A stretch of DNA of 64,000 bases. It comes from an uncultured Bacteroidia bacterium (GTDB lineage: Bacteria > Bacteroidota > Bacteroidia > Bacteroidales > UBA932). Positions within the stretch are counted from its first letter, which is position 1. The number at the start of each line of letters is the position of its first letter. The notes under the pieces were generated by a model, which was not told the DNA's origin, ran no database searches, and saw only the letters and a list, made by a program, of their open reading frames with translations. Position numbers and translations under genes: made by a program. Of the stretch, positions 23,907-31,329 are shown piece by piece. The stretch is taken from contig CADCJX010000012.1 in the NCBI GenBank assembly GCA_902801885.1, positions 5,458 to 69,457 on the forward strand. The letters run 5' to 3'.

Positions 23907-24402
23907 GTTCGATCATTCTTTTAAGATTCTTGCGGGCGTTACTTAACTTCACCCTCACATTGACTTCGGACATCCCGGTCCGGTTTGCTATTTCCTGGAA
24001 AGAAAGACCTTTGAATACTCTTGATTCCAGGACTTCGCGCTGTTTGTCGGGCAGCCTTGCCATGCAGGAGCGGATCTTTTCAAGGTTTTGCTTTCCAATC
24101 AAGCTCGCGTTCAGGTCGGCTTCAGGATCAGGTACGCTTTCAAAGACCTCAGGAGCAGGCTTTATTGTCCTGTTTGCCTGTTTGCTGCGAATCTTGTCAA
24201 GGCAGATGTTCCTTATGACCGTTATACCGAAAGCAACTGGATTCTTGACCGACCCAAGCGAATCCCTCATCTTCCATAGCCTTGAAAACAAATCCTGTAC
24301 CGCATCCTCTGCATCCTCCTGTGATTCCAGGATGTAAAAGGCCACGCGATAGAACCGTCCTGAAAGCGGGAGCCAGATGCTCTTGAATTCCTCGGAGTTC
24401 AT
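23893..24402 (-). CDS. ECF-type RNA polymerase sigma factor
   Basis: A 169-residue sigma-70 family protein of group 4. Region 2 is RVAFYILESQEDAEDAVQDLFSRLW followed by the NPVAFGITVIRNICLDKIR helix. Region 4 is LPDKQREVLESRVFKGLSFQEIANRTGMSEVNVRVKLSNARKNLK, with a clear helix-turn-helix. A variable linker of about 40 residues separates them. It starts 5 nt after the first DUF4252-like gene and overlaps the membrane protein gene. It probably directs its own operon and other targets. Confidence 0.92.
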   Translation of the reverse strand: MNSEEFKSIWLPLSGRFYRVAFYILESQEDAEDAVQDLFSRLWKMRDSLGSVKNPVAFGITVIRNICLDKIRSKQANRTIKPAPEVFESVPDPEADLNASLIGKQNLEKIRSCMARLPDKQREVLESRVFKGLSFQEIANRTGMSEVNVRVKLSNARKNLKRMIEHEDD

Positions 24403-24407
24403 CTTTT

Positions 24408-24914
24408 CTATTTGGTCTGAGACTCAAGGATCCTGGCAACTTCTGACATCGGAATAGAACCTTTGATGCAGATCAGGGCCCCGCTGGCAGGTGCGTTGAT
24501 TATCAGATCTGTAACTGCATTTTCGGATGAAAAGGTGTCTCCATAGATCTCCACGGTCTCGCCGGAATCCTTTGCTTGAAGCAGGAGAGTATCCTTATTC
24601 AGGATTCTGGACAGCTTGGATGCGAAGCGTTCCTTGACTGAAGAATCACAGTCTTCGTAGCTTGCTATCGTAATCCGCTTCACGTTCCGGACTGCAGCAA
24701 GAAGCATCCTGGTGTCCTCATCCATGTCGGCCTTGATCAGCGCCTTGACGAAACTGAGGCCGAGTCTTCCGAAACTCAGCACTTGGAAGTCCGGTTCCAG
24801 GGAGTATTCCTTGACCAGGATATTGACCTTGCTCATCTCCTTGGAATCGGCACTCAATGAAGTTCCTAAGGAAGGAAGCAAGGTGATGATAATAAAAATG
24901 ATAAGCCTTTTCAT
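24408..24914 (-). CDS. DUF4252-type exported protein, first gene of the sigma operon
   Basis: A 168-residue protein. The start at 24914 gives a good signal peptide (MKRLIIFIIITLLPSLGTSLSA); the longer frame from 24992 begins upstream of the promoter and was rejected. The mature part has SFGRLGLSFVKALIKADMDEDT and a C-terminal GALICIKGSIPMSEVARIL, the DUF4252-like IKG element. The promoter -7 box ends 5 nt before the ATG. It is the first of three related small exported proteins in this operon, with the sigma and anti-sigma genes between them. Confidence 0.72.
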   Translation of the reverse strand: MKRLIIFIIITLLPSLGTSLSADSKEMSKVNILVKEYSLEPDFQVLSFGRLGLSFVKALIKADMDEDTRMLLAAVRNVKRITIASYEDCDSSVKERFASKLSRILNKDTLLLQAKDSGETVEIYGDTFSSENAVTDLIINAPASGALICIKGSIPMSEVARILESQTK

Positions 24915-24919
24915 TTCTG

Positions 24920-24949
24920 CAAATTTAATGTTTTTGTAGCATGCTACAA
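24920..24949 (-). promoter_or_regulatory. Promoter of the ECF operon with a perfect 16-bp palindrome on the -33 element
   Basis: Minus strand: TTG at 24949-24947, a 19-nt spacer, then TAAATTTG at 24927-24920, an ideal Bacteroidota promoter. The TTG is the first part of the perfect palindrome TTGTAGCATGCTACAA (24934-24949), a likely protein-binding site. The ATG follows the -7 box by 5 nt. Confidence 0.7.
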
Positions 24950-24994
24950 TCATAGACGGAGAAGTCGCAAAAATGTAACGACCATCATTCAAAT

Positions 24995-25042
24995 AAACGC
25001 CACGGCCGGGGAAATAAAGGAATCCGTGGCCGTGGCGTAAAG
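24995..25042 (-). terminator. Hairpin element, copy B (probable terminator of nadE)
   Basis: Stem GCCACGGCC (24999-25007) with GGCCGTGGC (25028-25036), extended by one C-G pair. Read on the minus strand it has the same sequence as copy A at 22395 apart from one base in the 39-nt core. It starts 15 nt after the nadE stop codon, and the minus-strand flank is moderately T-rich (GTTTATTTG). Confidence 0.6.
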
Positions 25043-25056
25043 TGATGTTAAGGACG

Positions 25057-27096
25057 TTAAGTGAGCTTCTCCAGCTCGTCTATCCAGAGTTTTACTTTGG
25101 CATCGGAAGGCATACGGAAGTCGCCGCGGGGCGAGAAACTCACCTGGCTGATCTTTGGACCGTCCGGCATGCAAGAGCGCTTGAACTGTTGTGAGAAGAA
25201 GCGCCAATAGAACTTCTTGAGCCACTTCAGGATCGTAGGCCCGTCGTAATTGTCGAACGCACGGCATGCGAGGAAGTAAATCTTGGCAGGGGAGAAGCCG
25301 TAACGCATCAGGTTGTAGATGAAGAAATCATGCAGTTCATAAGGGCCGATCAGGTCCTCGGTCTTCTGCTTGATCTCTCCTCCTTCATTCGCAGGCATCA
25401 ACTCAGGACTGATAGGAGTCTCTGTCACATCGAGGAGGATTTCTGTGGCGGATCGACCGGAAGCAGACTTGGCTCCTGAGAAGAGGTTGTTGGCAGCCCA
25501 GCGGACTAAATGCTTTATCAGTGTCTTCGGAACGGAAGCGTTGACTCCGTACATCGACATGTGGTCTCCATTGTAGGTGCACCATCCCAGGGCCAGTTCG
25601 GACAAATCTCCGGTTCCGATGACAAGCCCGTTCTCCTGGTTGGCCATGTCCATCAGGATCTGAGTCCTTTCCCGAGCCTGGGCGTTCTCATATGTGGAAT
25701 CAATGACTGCAGGATCGTGACCTATGTCCTTGAAATGCTGTTCGACCGCAGGCACGACCGATATCTCCTTTGCCGTGATTCCCAATGCTTCCATCAAGTC
25801 TACGGCATTGGATTTCGTCCGTGTTGTTGTGCCGAGCCCTGGCATTGTGATTCCGATTATCCCGGAGCGGTCAAGTCCAAGCTTATCGAATGCCATGGAA
25901 GCTACGATAAGGGCAAGGGTGCTGTCCAAACCTCCTGAGACTCCGATAATCGCTTTCTTGCAGCCGATGTGTTCCATCCTGGCAGCAAGGCCGGTTGATT
26001 GTATTCTCAGGATCTCCCTGGACCTCTTGGCGATTTCAGTGGCATTGCCTTCAGGGAGGAACGGATGTGGTTCGACTTTCCTGTAGAGTTTGGCTGCGAA
26101 GTCAGTTGGAGCAGCATCTCCAAGGTCCATTCTGGAATAGAGGCCTGAATACTCGCTGGCCGAGGTACCGTCAGGTGCCATTCCCCTGAAGGAATTCTTT
26201 TTCTGACGCTGGATGTTCAGCTTTGCGATGTCCAGATCGGCATATATGACCGAATCATCCATCTGGAAGCGTTTGTTCTCTGCGACTAATTTTCCGTTCT
26301 CACAGATGATGGAGGCTCCGCCGTAGACAGTATCCATGGTGGATTCTCCATAGCCGGCAGAACAGTAAATGTAACCTGAAACCGTCCGTCCGGACTGATT
26401 GGAGATCAGTTCCTTGCGCTGATGATGCTTGGCCATCACCTCATTCGAGGCTGAAATGTTTACGATCACCTGCGCTCCGGAAGGTGCAAGGAATGAAGAC
26501 GGAGGAATAGGTGTCCAGAAGTCTTCGCAGATTTCTATTCCGAAAGTTGTCTCTCCGACGGTGAACAGCATGTTCGGGGATATGTTGCAGCGCTGGCCGC
26601 AGTACTTTATGTCTGAATCAAAACCGTCCCTGTAGTAATTGCGTCCGTCATCCACGAAACGTCCCGAAACCTGGCGTCCGGGCGAGAGGAAGTCCGAACC
26701 CGAAGCGAACCAACGGCTCTCGTCGAATTCAGCGTAAGTGGGGAGATAGATCTTCGGAACTATTCCCTTGATTCCTCCGTTCCTGATGACGACTGCCGAG
26801 TTGTAGAGCCTTCCGCGGAAGCGTACCGGAGCGCCCAGAACAACTGTGACATGCTTTCCCCTGGTGTGCCAGCAGATCTGTCCGACAGCCTCGTCAGACT
26901 TGTTCAGAAGCAGGTCCTGGCCGAAAAGGTCCATGCATGTGTAACCAGTGATTGAAAGTTCCGGGAAGACGACGAGAGATGTGCCCTCAGCTTCGACCCT
27001 GTCAATCAAACGGCAGATCGCTTCCTTGTTGAATCCGACGTCAGCAACTTTCACGCGCGGCACTGCAGCCGCGACCCTGAAGAAACCGTAATCCAT
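25057..27096 (-). CDS. nadE: Glutamine-dependent NAD+ synthetase
   Basis: A 679-residue two-domain enzyme that makes NAD from nicotinic acid adenine dinucleotide using glutamine. The N-terminal nitrilase-type glutaminase has the Glu-Lys-Cys triad in VVFPELSITGYTC, IVPKIYLPTYAEFDE and FGIEICEDFW. The C-terminal synthetase domain has the ATP P-loop GVSGGLDSTLALIVA and GTGDLSELALGWCTYNGDHM. Length is normal for the class. It begins 11 nt after a small membrane protein gene and ends just before the hairpin at 25042. The gene order mtaD, pnp, small membrane protein, nadE suggests one nucleoside and cofactor salvage operon. Confidence 0.95.
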   Translation of the reverse strand: MDYGFFRVAAAVPRVKVADVGFNKEAICRLIDRVEAEGTSLVVFPELSITGYTCMDLFGQDLLLNKSDEAVGQICWHTRGKHVTVVLGAPVRFRGRLYNSAVVIRNGGIKGIVPKIYLPTYAEFDESRWFASGSDFLSPGRQVSGRFVDDGRNYYRDGFDSDIKYCGQRCNISPNMLFTVGETTFGIEICEDFWTPIPPSSFLAPSGAQVIVNISASNEVMAKHHQRKELISNQSGRTVSGYIYCSAGYGESTMDTVYGGASIICENGKLVAENKRFQMDDSVIYADLDIAKLNIQRQKKNSFRGMAPDGTSASEYSGLYSRMDLGDAAPTDFAAKLYRKVEPHPFLPEGNATEIAKRSREILRIQSTGLAARMEHIGCKKAIIGVSGGLDSTLALIVASMAFDKLGLDRSGIIGITMPGLGTTTRTKSNAVDLMEALGITAKEISVVPAVEQHFKDIGHDPAVIDSTYENAQARERTQILMDMANQENGLVIGTGDLSELALGWCTYNGDHMSMYGVNASVPKTLIKHLVRWAANNLFSGAKSASGRSATEILLDVTETPISPELMPANEGGEIKQKTEDLIGPYELHDFFIYNLMRYGFSPAKIYFLACRAFDNYDGPTILKWLKKFYWRFFSQQFKRSCMPDGPKISQVSFSPRGDFRMPSDAKVKLWIDELEKLT

Positions 27097-27107
27097 CTCA
27101 GAATGAT

Positions 27108-27338
27108 TTATGCATTGGCCGGGTCATTGTCATTGTCCTCGGCATTGAGGCGCTCGCGTTCCCTGCGATGGGCGTTGTTGACAGTCACGGCTATTCCCCT
27201 GTAGAGGAAATAAAGGCCGATGAGGACTATGCAGATGTTGACCCAAAGTTTACCTTCGCCACCGAGGAGAGTTGCAATGCCGAAATAAAGGATGAAGGCA
27301 GCGAAGAGAAAATAGATGATATTGATGTATCTTGACAT
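27108..27338 (-). CDS. Small two-helix membrane protein, function unknown
   Basis: A 76-residue protein with two predicted membrane helices (about residues 6-24 and 31-50) joined by a short GGEGK loop, then a basic and acidic tail (NNAHRRERERLNAEDNDNDPANA). No family is recognised. It lies 11 nt ahead of nadE and 3 nt after the phosphorylase gene, so it is co-transcribed. The tail would face the cytosol by the positive-inside rule. Confidence 0.7.
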   Translation of the reverse strand: MSRYINIIYFLFAAFILYFGIATLLGGEGKLWVNICIVLIGLYFLYRGIAVTVNNAHRRERERLNAEDNDNDPANA

Positions 27339-27341
27339 GGC

Positions 27342-28169
27342 TTAAAGCGATTCGATCAGTTTCTTGAATATGGAACACATGCGGTCGGCAGCAGCGTCTG
27401 CGGCCTTGATTACATCGTCTCCGTCATTCTTGTAGTCGGCGGTGTAGTCGTCATGGGCCTCATTGGTCACGACTGACATTCCGAACACGGGGATGTCGGA
27501 GTGGCGGGCGGTGATGACTTCGGGGATGGTGGACATTCCGGTCACATCTCCGCCTATTATGCGGATGTATTTGTACTCGGACGGCGTCTCATAAGTAGGT
27601 CCTGTGCCGCCGTAGTAGACTCCCTTGTGGACCTTTATTCCCATTCCGGTTGCGATCTCCTCGGCTTTTGCGATGAGACCCAGATCGTAAGGCCTCGTCA
27701 TGTCAGGGAAACGGGGACCGAATTCATCCATGTTGGGCCCGATCAGGGGATTGGGCTGCTGGCAGATATGATCCTTGATGATCATGAGGTCGCCGATCTT
27801 GTAGTCGTAATTGACTCCTCCGGCGGCGTTCGAGACGAATAGGTACTTGATGCCTGCAAGGATCATGACCCTTGTCGGGAGGGTAACCATGTCCATTGAA
27901 TATCCTTCGTAAAAGTGTATCCTGCCCTGCATCATGATGACTTCCTTCCCTCCGAGTTCGCCTATGATGAAATTGCCTTTGTGGCCGATGGCTGTGGATG
28001 CAGGGAAGCCAGGGATCGCCTTGTAAGGGATGACCAATGGATTGCTGACTTCATCTGCAAGCCTTCCGAGGCCGCTGCCAAGGACTATGCCCACGATGGG
28101 CTTCCTGTCGCCCAGCTGCTCCTTCAGGTAGTCAGCTGCGCTGTGGATTCTTTCTAATCTCGGGTCCAT
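27342..28169 (-). CDS. Purine nucleoside phosphorylase (PNP/MTAP family)
   Basis: A 275-residue member of the trimeric PNP family. IVGIVLGSGLGRLADEV is the phosphate-binding loop, MQGRIHFYEGYSMDMVTLPTR holds the phosphate His and the base-side region, and GGDVTGMSTIPEVITARH contains the family's E/N-side motif. It cleaves purine nucleosides with phosphate to a base and (deoxy)ribose 1-phosphate in the cytosol. It is 11 nt downstream of an MTA/SAH deaminase gene, so methylthioinosine could be one of its substrates, as reported for a PNP-like enzyme in Pseudomonas. The pairing is suggestive only. Confidence 0.92.
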   Translation of the reverse strand: MDPRLERIHSAADYLKEQLGDRKPIVGIVLGSGLGRLADEVSNPLVIPYKAIPGFPASTAIGHKGNFIIGELGGKEVIMMQGRIHFYEGYSMDMVTLPTRVMILAGIKYLFVSNAAGGVNYDYKIGDLMIIKDHICQQPNPLIGPNMDEFGPRFPDMTRPYDLGLIAKAEEIATGMGIKVHKGVYYGGTGPTYETPSEYKYIRIIGGDVTGMSTIPEVITARHSDIPVFGMSVVTNEAHDDYTADYKNDGDDVIKAADAAADRMCSIFKKLIESL

Positions 28170-28180
28170 ATTATTATATA

Positions 28181-29461
28181 TTATTTGTCAATATTTTTAA
28201 GTAACTCAAGTTCCGCCCTTCCGCCTTCGAGGATCTCCCTCTCGGCAGGGACTTTCCGGTCCCTCATTACGAAACGTCCTCCGCTGATAAGAGAGACTAT
28301 GCAGTCACTGTGGGCGGAATAAACAAAGTTGGCGAGGAACGGGCCGGGGGAGAGGAAGAAGGTGCTGTCGGTGTCGATTATCTGAAGGTCGGCTTCATAC
28401 CCTTCCTCTATCTTTCCCGAGTTGGCTCCGAGGGCCTTGGCGCCGTTGGCCGTGGCCATCTTGAGCAGGTCATGCAAAGGAAGCGCAGCCGGATCATGGC
28501 GCATGGCCTTCTGGACGATTGCCGTAGTCTTCATTGCCTCCAGCATGTCCAGGTTGTTCGATGAAGCACATCCATCGGTTCCGAGACAGATGTTGGCGCC
28601 GGCGGCTGCTAGTTCATCCGCCTTGAAGAAATTGCCGGAAGCAAGCTTAAGGTTCGAGTTGATGTTGTGCACGCAGTTGACTTTCCGGCTTCCAAGGATC
28701 TCGATATCCTTGTCGGAAAGCCATAGGGTGTGCGCAGCTATGACATCAGGGCCGAGAACACCCAGCGAATCAAGGTATTCGACAGGGGAGAGCCCGCCGT
28801 GGGCCTTCCTGCAATCGACGACTTCCTTTTCAGTTTCGGCAATATGGACATGGATCTTTAGACCATGCTTTCTGGCATATTCAGTGACCCAGAGGATGAG
28901 AGGCTCGCTGACGGTGTACACAGAATGGATGCTGACGGCGAATGAAGACCGTGGTCCCCAGGAGGGGACAGTCTCATGCATGGCTATGCAGCTTTCCTTC
29001 TGATGCTCAGCCGCTGAAGGGTCGAAATTGTCGAGGAAGGTGAACGAAACCAAATTCCTGAGCCCGACTTCTTCGGCCGCTTTCCTTGCAATGGGGGAGA
29101 ACCAGTACATGTCATTGAAAGCGGTCGTACCGGTCTTTATCATCTCCAGGGCGGCCACCTTGGTGCCCCAGTAGATGAAGGGCTCGTCAAGGTGGGCTTC
29201 GATGGCCCAGATGTGGTCCAGCCAGTCCGAAAGGCACATGTCTTCTCCGATTCCCCTCATGAGGGTCATCGCAGCGTGGGTGTGCATGTTGACGAAGCCG
29301 GGCATCGCAGTCTTGCCTGAGCAGTCCACGATTTCAGCGCCTTCTGCCGCCAGGGGAGTCTCGCAGGAATGAGGGGTAATCGAGGTGAAGATGCCATCGG
29401 AGATGAATATGTCCACCTGCCTGCCGTCGAGGGTTATGTTTTTCAGGAATATCCTGTCCAT
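28181..29461 (-). CDS. mtaD: 5-methylthioadenosine/S-adenosylhomocysteine deaminase (amidohydrolase)
   Basis: A 426-residue amidohydrolase-superfamily enzyme. PGFVNMHTHAAMTLMRGIGED holds the HxH metal site. HVHIAETEKEV and HTLWLSD carry the next metal and catalytic residues, and TDGCASSNNLDMLEAM is a family mark. It would deaminate MTA and SAH to the inosine forms. The ATG at 29461 is chosen over one 9 nt upstream, because the promoter -7 box ends 17 nt before it rather than 8 nt. It heads a likely operon with purine nucleoside phosphorylase and nadE. A related 8-oxoguanine or cytosine-type deaminase specificity cannot be excluded by eye. Confidence 0.88.
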   Translation of the reverse strand: MDRIFLKNITLDGRQVDIFISDGIFTSITPHSCETPLAAEGAEIVDCSGKTAMPGFVNMHTHAAMTLMRGIGEDMCLSDWLDHIWAIEAHLDEPFIYWGTKVAALEMIKTGTTAFNDMYWFSPIARKAAEEVGLRNLVSFTFLDNFDPSAAEHQKESCIAMHETVPSWGPRSSFAVSIHSVYTVSEPLILWVTEYARKHGLKIHVHIAETEKEVVDCRKAHGGLSPVEYLDSLGVLGPDVIAAHTLWLSDKDIEILGSRKVNCVHNINSNLKLASGNFFKADELAAAGANICLGTDGCASSNNLDMLEAMKTTAIVQKAMRHDPAALPLHDLLKMATANGAKALGANSGKIEEGYEADLQIIDTDSTFFLSPGPFLANFVYSAHSDCIVSLISGGRFVMRDRKVPAEREILEGGRAELELLKNIDK

Positions 29462-29478
29462 AGGGTTCACATATTTTT

Positions 29479-29486
29479 CAAATTTA
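29479..29486 (-). promoter_or_regulatory. -7 promoter box for the mtaD operon
   Basis: Minus-strand TAAATTTG matches TAnnTTTG, 17 nt before the ATG at 29461 (8 nt before the alternative at 29470). It favours the downstream start codon. Confidence 0.5.
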
Positions 29487-29504
29487 AGAAAAAATGTGAT
29501 AATA

Positions 29505-29535
29505 TGAAAAGAGGGCCCCGATTCCGGAGCCCTCT
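29505..29535 (-). terminator. Intrinsic terminator for the sugar isomerase operon
   Basis: Read on the minus strand, an 11-bp stem (AGAGGGCTCCG with CGGGGCCCTCT, one G-T wobble) around a 4-nt loop is followed by TTTT. It lies 20 nt after the stop of the gene ending at 29555, on the expected strand. Confidence 0.85.
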
Positions 29536-29554
29536 TCAGGATTGCAAGTTGACC

Positions 29555-30445
29555 TTATTCTGAATAGGTCTTCTTGACGAAGTCAGACTTGAGAAGGTAG
29601 TCAGCGCACATCTTGATGCTCTCCTTCCAGTCACCGTTGGTGTAACCCTCAAGCTCGACGATGTAGTCTTTCATGCCTGCGGTGGAAGCATTGTTGAAGA
29701 TAGCGTCGAAACCGACCATGCCGCTCTCTCCAAGCTCAAGATGATCCTTGATGTGGAGCATGGTGAAACGGCCGGGATACTTCCTGAAGTACTCGACGGG
29801 ATAGGCACGACCCATGCAAGCCCAGTAAACATCCATCTCGAAGAAAACGTAGTTCGGATCGGTGTTCTCGAGCATGAAGTCGTAGATGACCTTGTCCTCG
29901 ATCTTATTGAACTCATGGGAGTGGTTGTGGTAACCGTACTTGATTCCGTTCTCAGCGCACTTCTTTCCAATCGCGTTGAAATAGTCGCAGTAGGTCTTCA
30001 GGCCTTCGAGAGTCTCAGGGATGCGGAAGCTGGGGGTAACGATGTACTTGCAGCCGGCAGCCTTGTGGGCGGCGATAGCCTGGTCCCACCATTTCATTGA
30101 CTCCTCGAAATTGCCGGAGGCCAGCTCCTCAGGGGAGAGGTTGTGGCCGATGTGGCTTGAGAGAGACTTCAGTCCGGCAGCCTCAAGGTCAGCCTTGTAC
30201 TGTGCAGGATCCACACCATAGAGCTTGCCATCGTTGTAGCTGGCAGCTTCGACTGCAGTGTAACCCATCTCAGCAAGGGCCTTGAAAGCTTCCTCGTGAT
30301 TCTTGGCGTAGAGATCAGGATTGCCGATGACGCTCCTGATGCTGTAGAGCTGGAGACCGATTTCCTTCTTGACCGGCTCGGCAGGCTTCTGTGCGCAGCT
30401 GGCAAGCAATGCGACAGCAGACAAAAGAATAAGGATACGCTTCAT
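29555..30445 (-). CDS. Lipoprotein of the sugar isomerase/epimerase TIM-barrel family
   Basis: A 296-residue protein. The N-terminus ends in the lipobox LLASC (about residues 13-17), so it should be a lipoprotein facing the periplasm or outer membrane. The rest is a TIM barrel of the xylose isomerase-like (AP_endonuc_2) family: GLQLYSIRSVIGN, MGYTAVEAASY, YGYHNHSHEF and YVFFEMDVYWACMG. These hold the usual His and Glu metal ligands. It lies 2 nt downstream of the DUF1080 lipoprotein. The family acts on sugars or keto-sugars; its exported form together with DUF1080 and Gfo/Idh/MocA genes suggests work on 3-keto-glycosides. Substrate is not known. Confidence 0.86.
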   Translation of the reverse strand: MKRILILLSAVALLASCAQKPAEPVKKEIGLQLYSIRSVIGNPDLYAKNHEEAFKALAEMGYTAVEAASYNDGKLYGVDPAQYKADLEAAGLKSLSSHIGHNLSPEELASGNFEESMKWWDQAIAAHKAAGCKYIVTPSFRIPETLEGLKTYCDYFNAIGKKCAENGIKYGYHNHSHEFNKIEDKVIYDFMLENTDPNYVFFEMDVYWACMGRAYPVEYFRKYPGRFTMLHIKDHLELGESGMVGFDAIFNNASTAGMKDYIVELEGYTNGDWKESIKMCADYLLKSDFVKKTYSE

Positions 30446-30447
30446 CT

Positions 30448-31302
30448 TTAGTCGAGGATTTTGACACGGATGTTACGATACCATACATCGTTGCCATGAT
30501 CCTGGAAGCCGATGTAGCCTTCGTGGGCGTCGCCACCGAGGTTGTTCAGCAGCTCGAATGCGAGCGGCCATGCCTCCTCGGAGAACTTGCTGGCCTGGAG
30601 CATCTCAGTCCACTTCGGAGTCCAGAGATGGTACTCGAGGACGTTCACGCCGTTCTGAGCGTGGACGACGGTGCCCTGGTAGACCATGATGCTGCCGCTG
30701 TTCCACTCACCGAAAGGATTCTGGTTCTGGGGAACTGCAGGGATCATGTCATAGAGGGAAGCGCTCTGACGATTGCCATCCTTTCCGAGCTTTGCATCCG
30801 GGTGGTTGGCATTGTCGAGAACCTGATACTCAGGAGAGGAGATGTAGATAGGCTCGTACTGCTCCTTGCCATCCTTGACGGTCTTGACCTCGCGGGCGAG
30901 ATAGAAGACACCGGAGTTTCCTCCCTTGGAGATCTTCCAGTCAAACTTCAGCTCGAAGTTCTTGAACTTCTTGGTGAAGATGATGTCGCCACCGTCTCCG
31001 GACTGTGACTCACCAGCACCGGTGCCGGTGAACTTCAGGCAACCATCCTCGATTGTCCAGCGGGCAGGGACATTGTCCTTACCGTAGCCTCTCCAACCAT
31101 TGAGGGAAGTTCCGTCGAAAATAACGATATATCCTTCGTCGTCAACAGGGAATCCTGCCAGGTCGACCTGGGGGTTCTCAACCACTTCGTAAGCAGGCAC
31201 TGCGCTGGTCTCTTCAGCAGCGGGTGCAGCCTTCTTGTTCTTGCATGATGCCAGGCTGAGGACAGCGGCAGCGCATGCGACATAAAGCAAAACTTTCTTC
31301 AT
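30448..31302 (-). CDS. DUF1080 lipoprotein (3-keto-disaccharide hydrolase family)
   Basis: A 284-residue protein with lipobox LASC (residues 17-20) and a Lys/Ala-rich linker. The domain opens VIFDGTSLNGWRGYG, has KFKNFELKFDWKISKGGNSGVFYL and ends SGKEAWPL-like and GYIGFQDHGNDVWYRNIRVK, all diagnostic of the DUF1080 beta-sandwich. DUF1080 members have been linked to breaking glycosides oxidised at C3. It is placed 27 nt after the Gfo/Idh/MocA gene and 2 nt before the isomerase gene. The role as a 3-keto-glycoside lyase or hydrolase is inferred from family and context. Confidence 0.88.
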   Translation of the reverse strand: MKKVLLYVACAAAVLSLASCKNKKAAPAAEETSAVPAYEVVENPQVDLAGFPVDDEGYIVIFDGTSLNGWRGYGKDNVPARWTIEDGCLKFTGTGAGESQSGDGGDIIFTKKFKNFELKFDWKISKGGNSGVFYLAREVKTVKDGKEQYEPIYISSPEYQVLDNANHPDAKLGKDGNRQSASLYDMIPAVPQNQNPFGEWNSGSIMVYQGTVVHAQNGVNVLEYHLWTPKWTEMLQASKFSEEAWPLAFELLNNLGGDAHEGYIGFQDHGNDVWYRNIRVKILD

Positions 31303-31329
31303 GACTTTATTTGTGTTTGTGTGTTTCGA

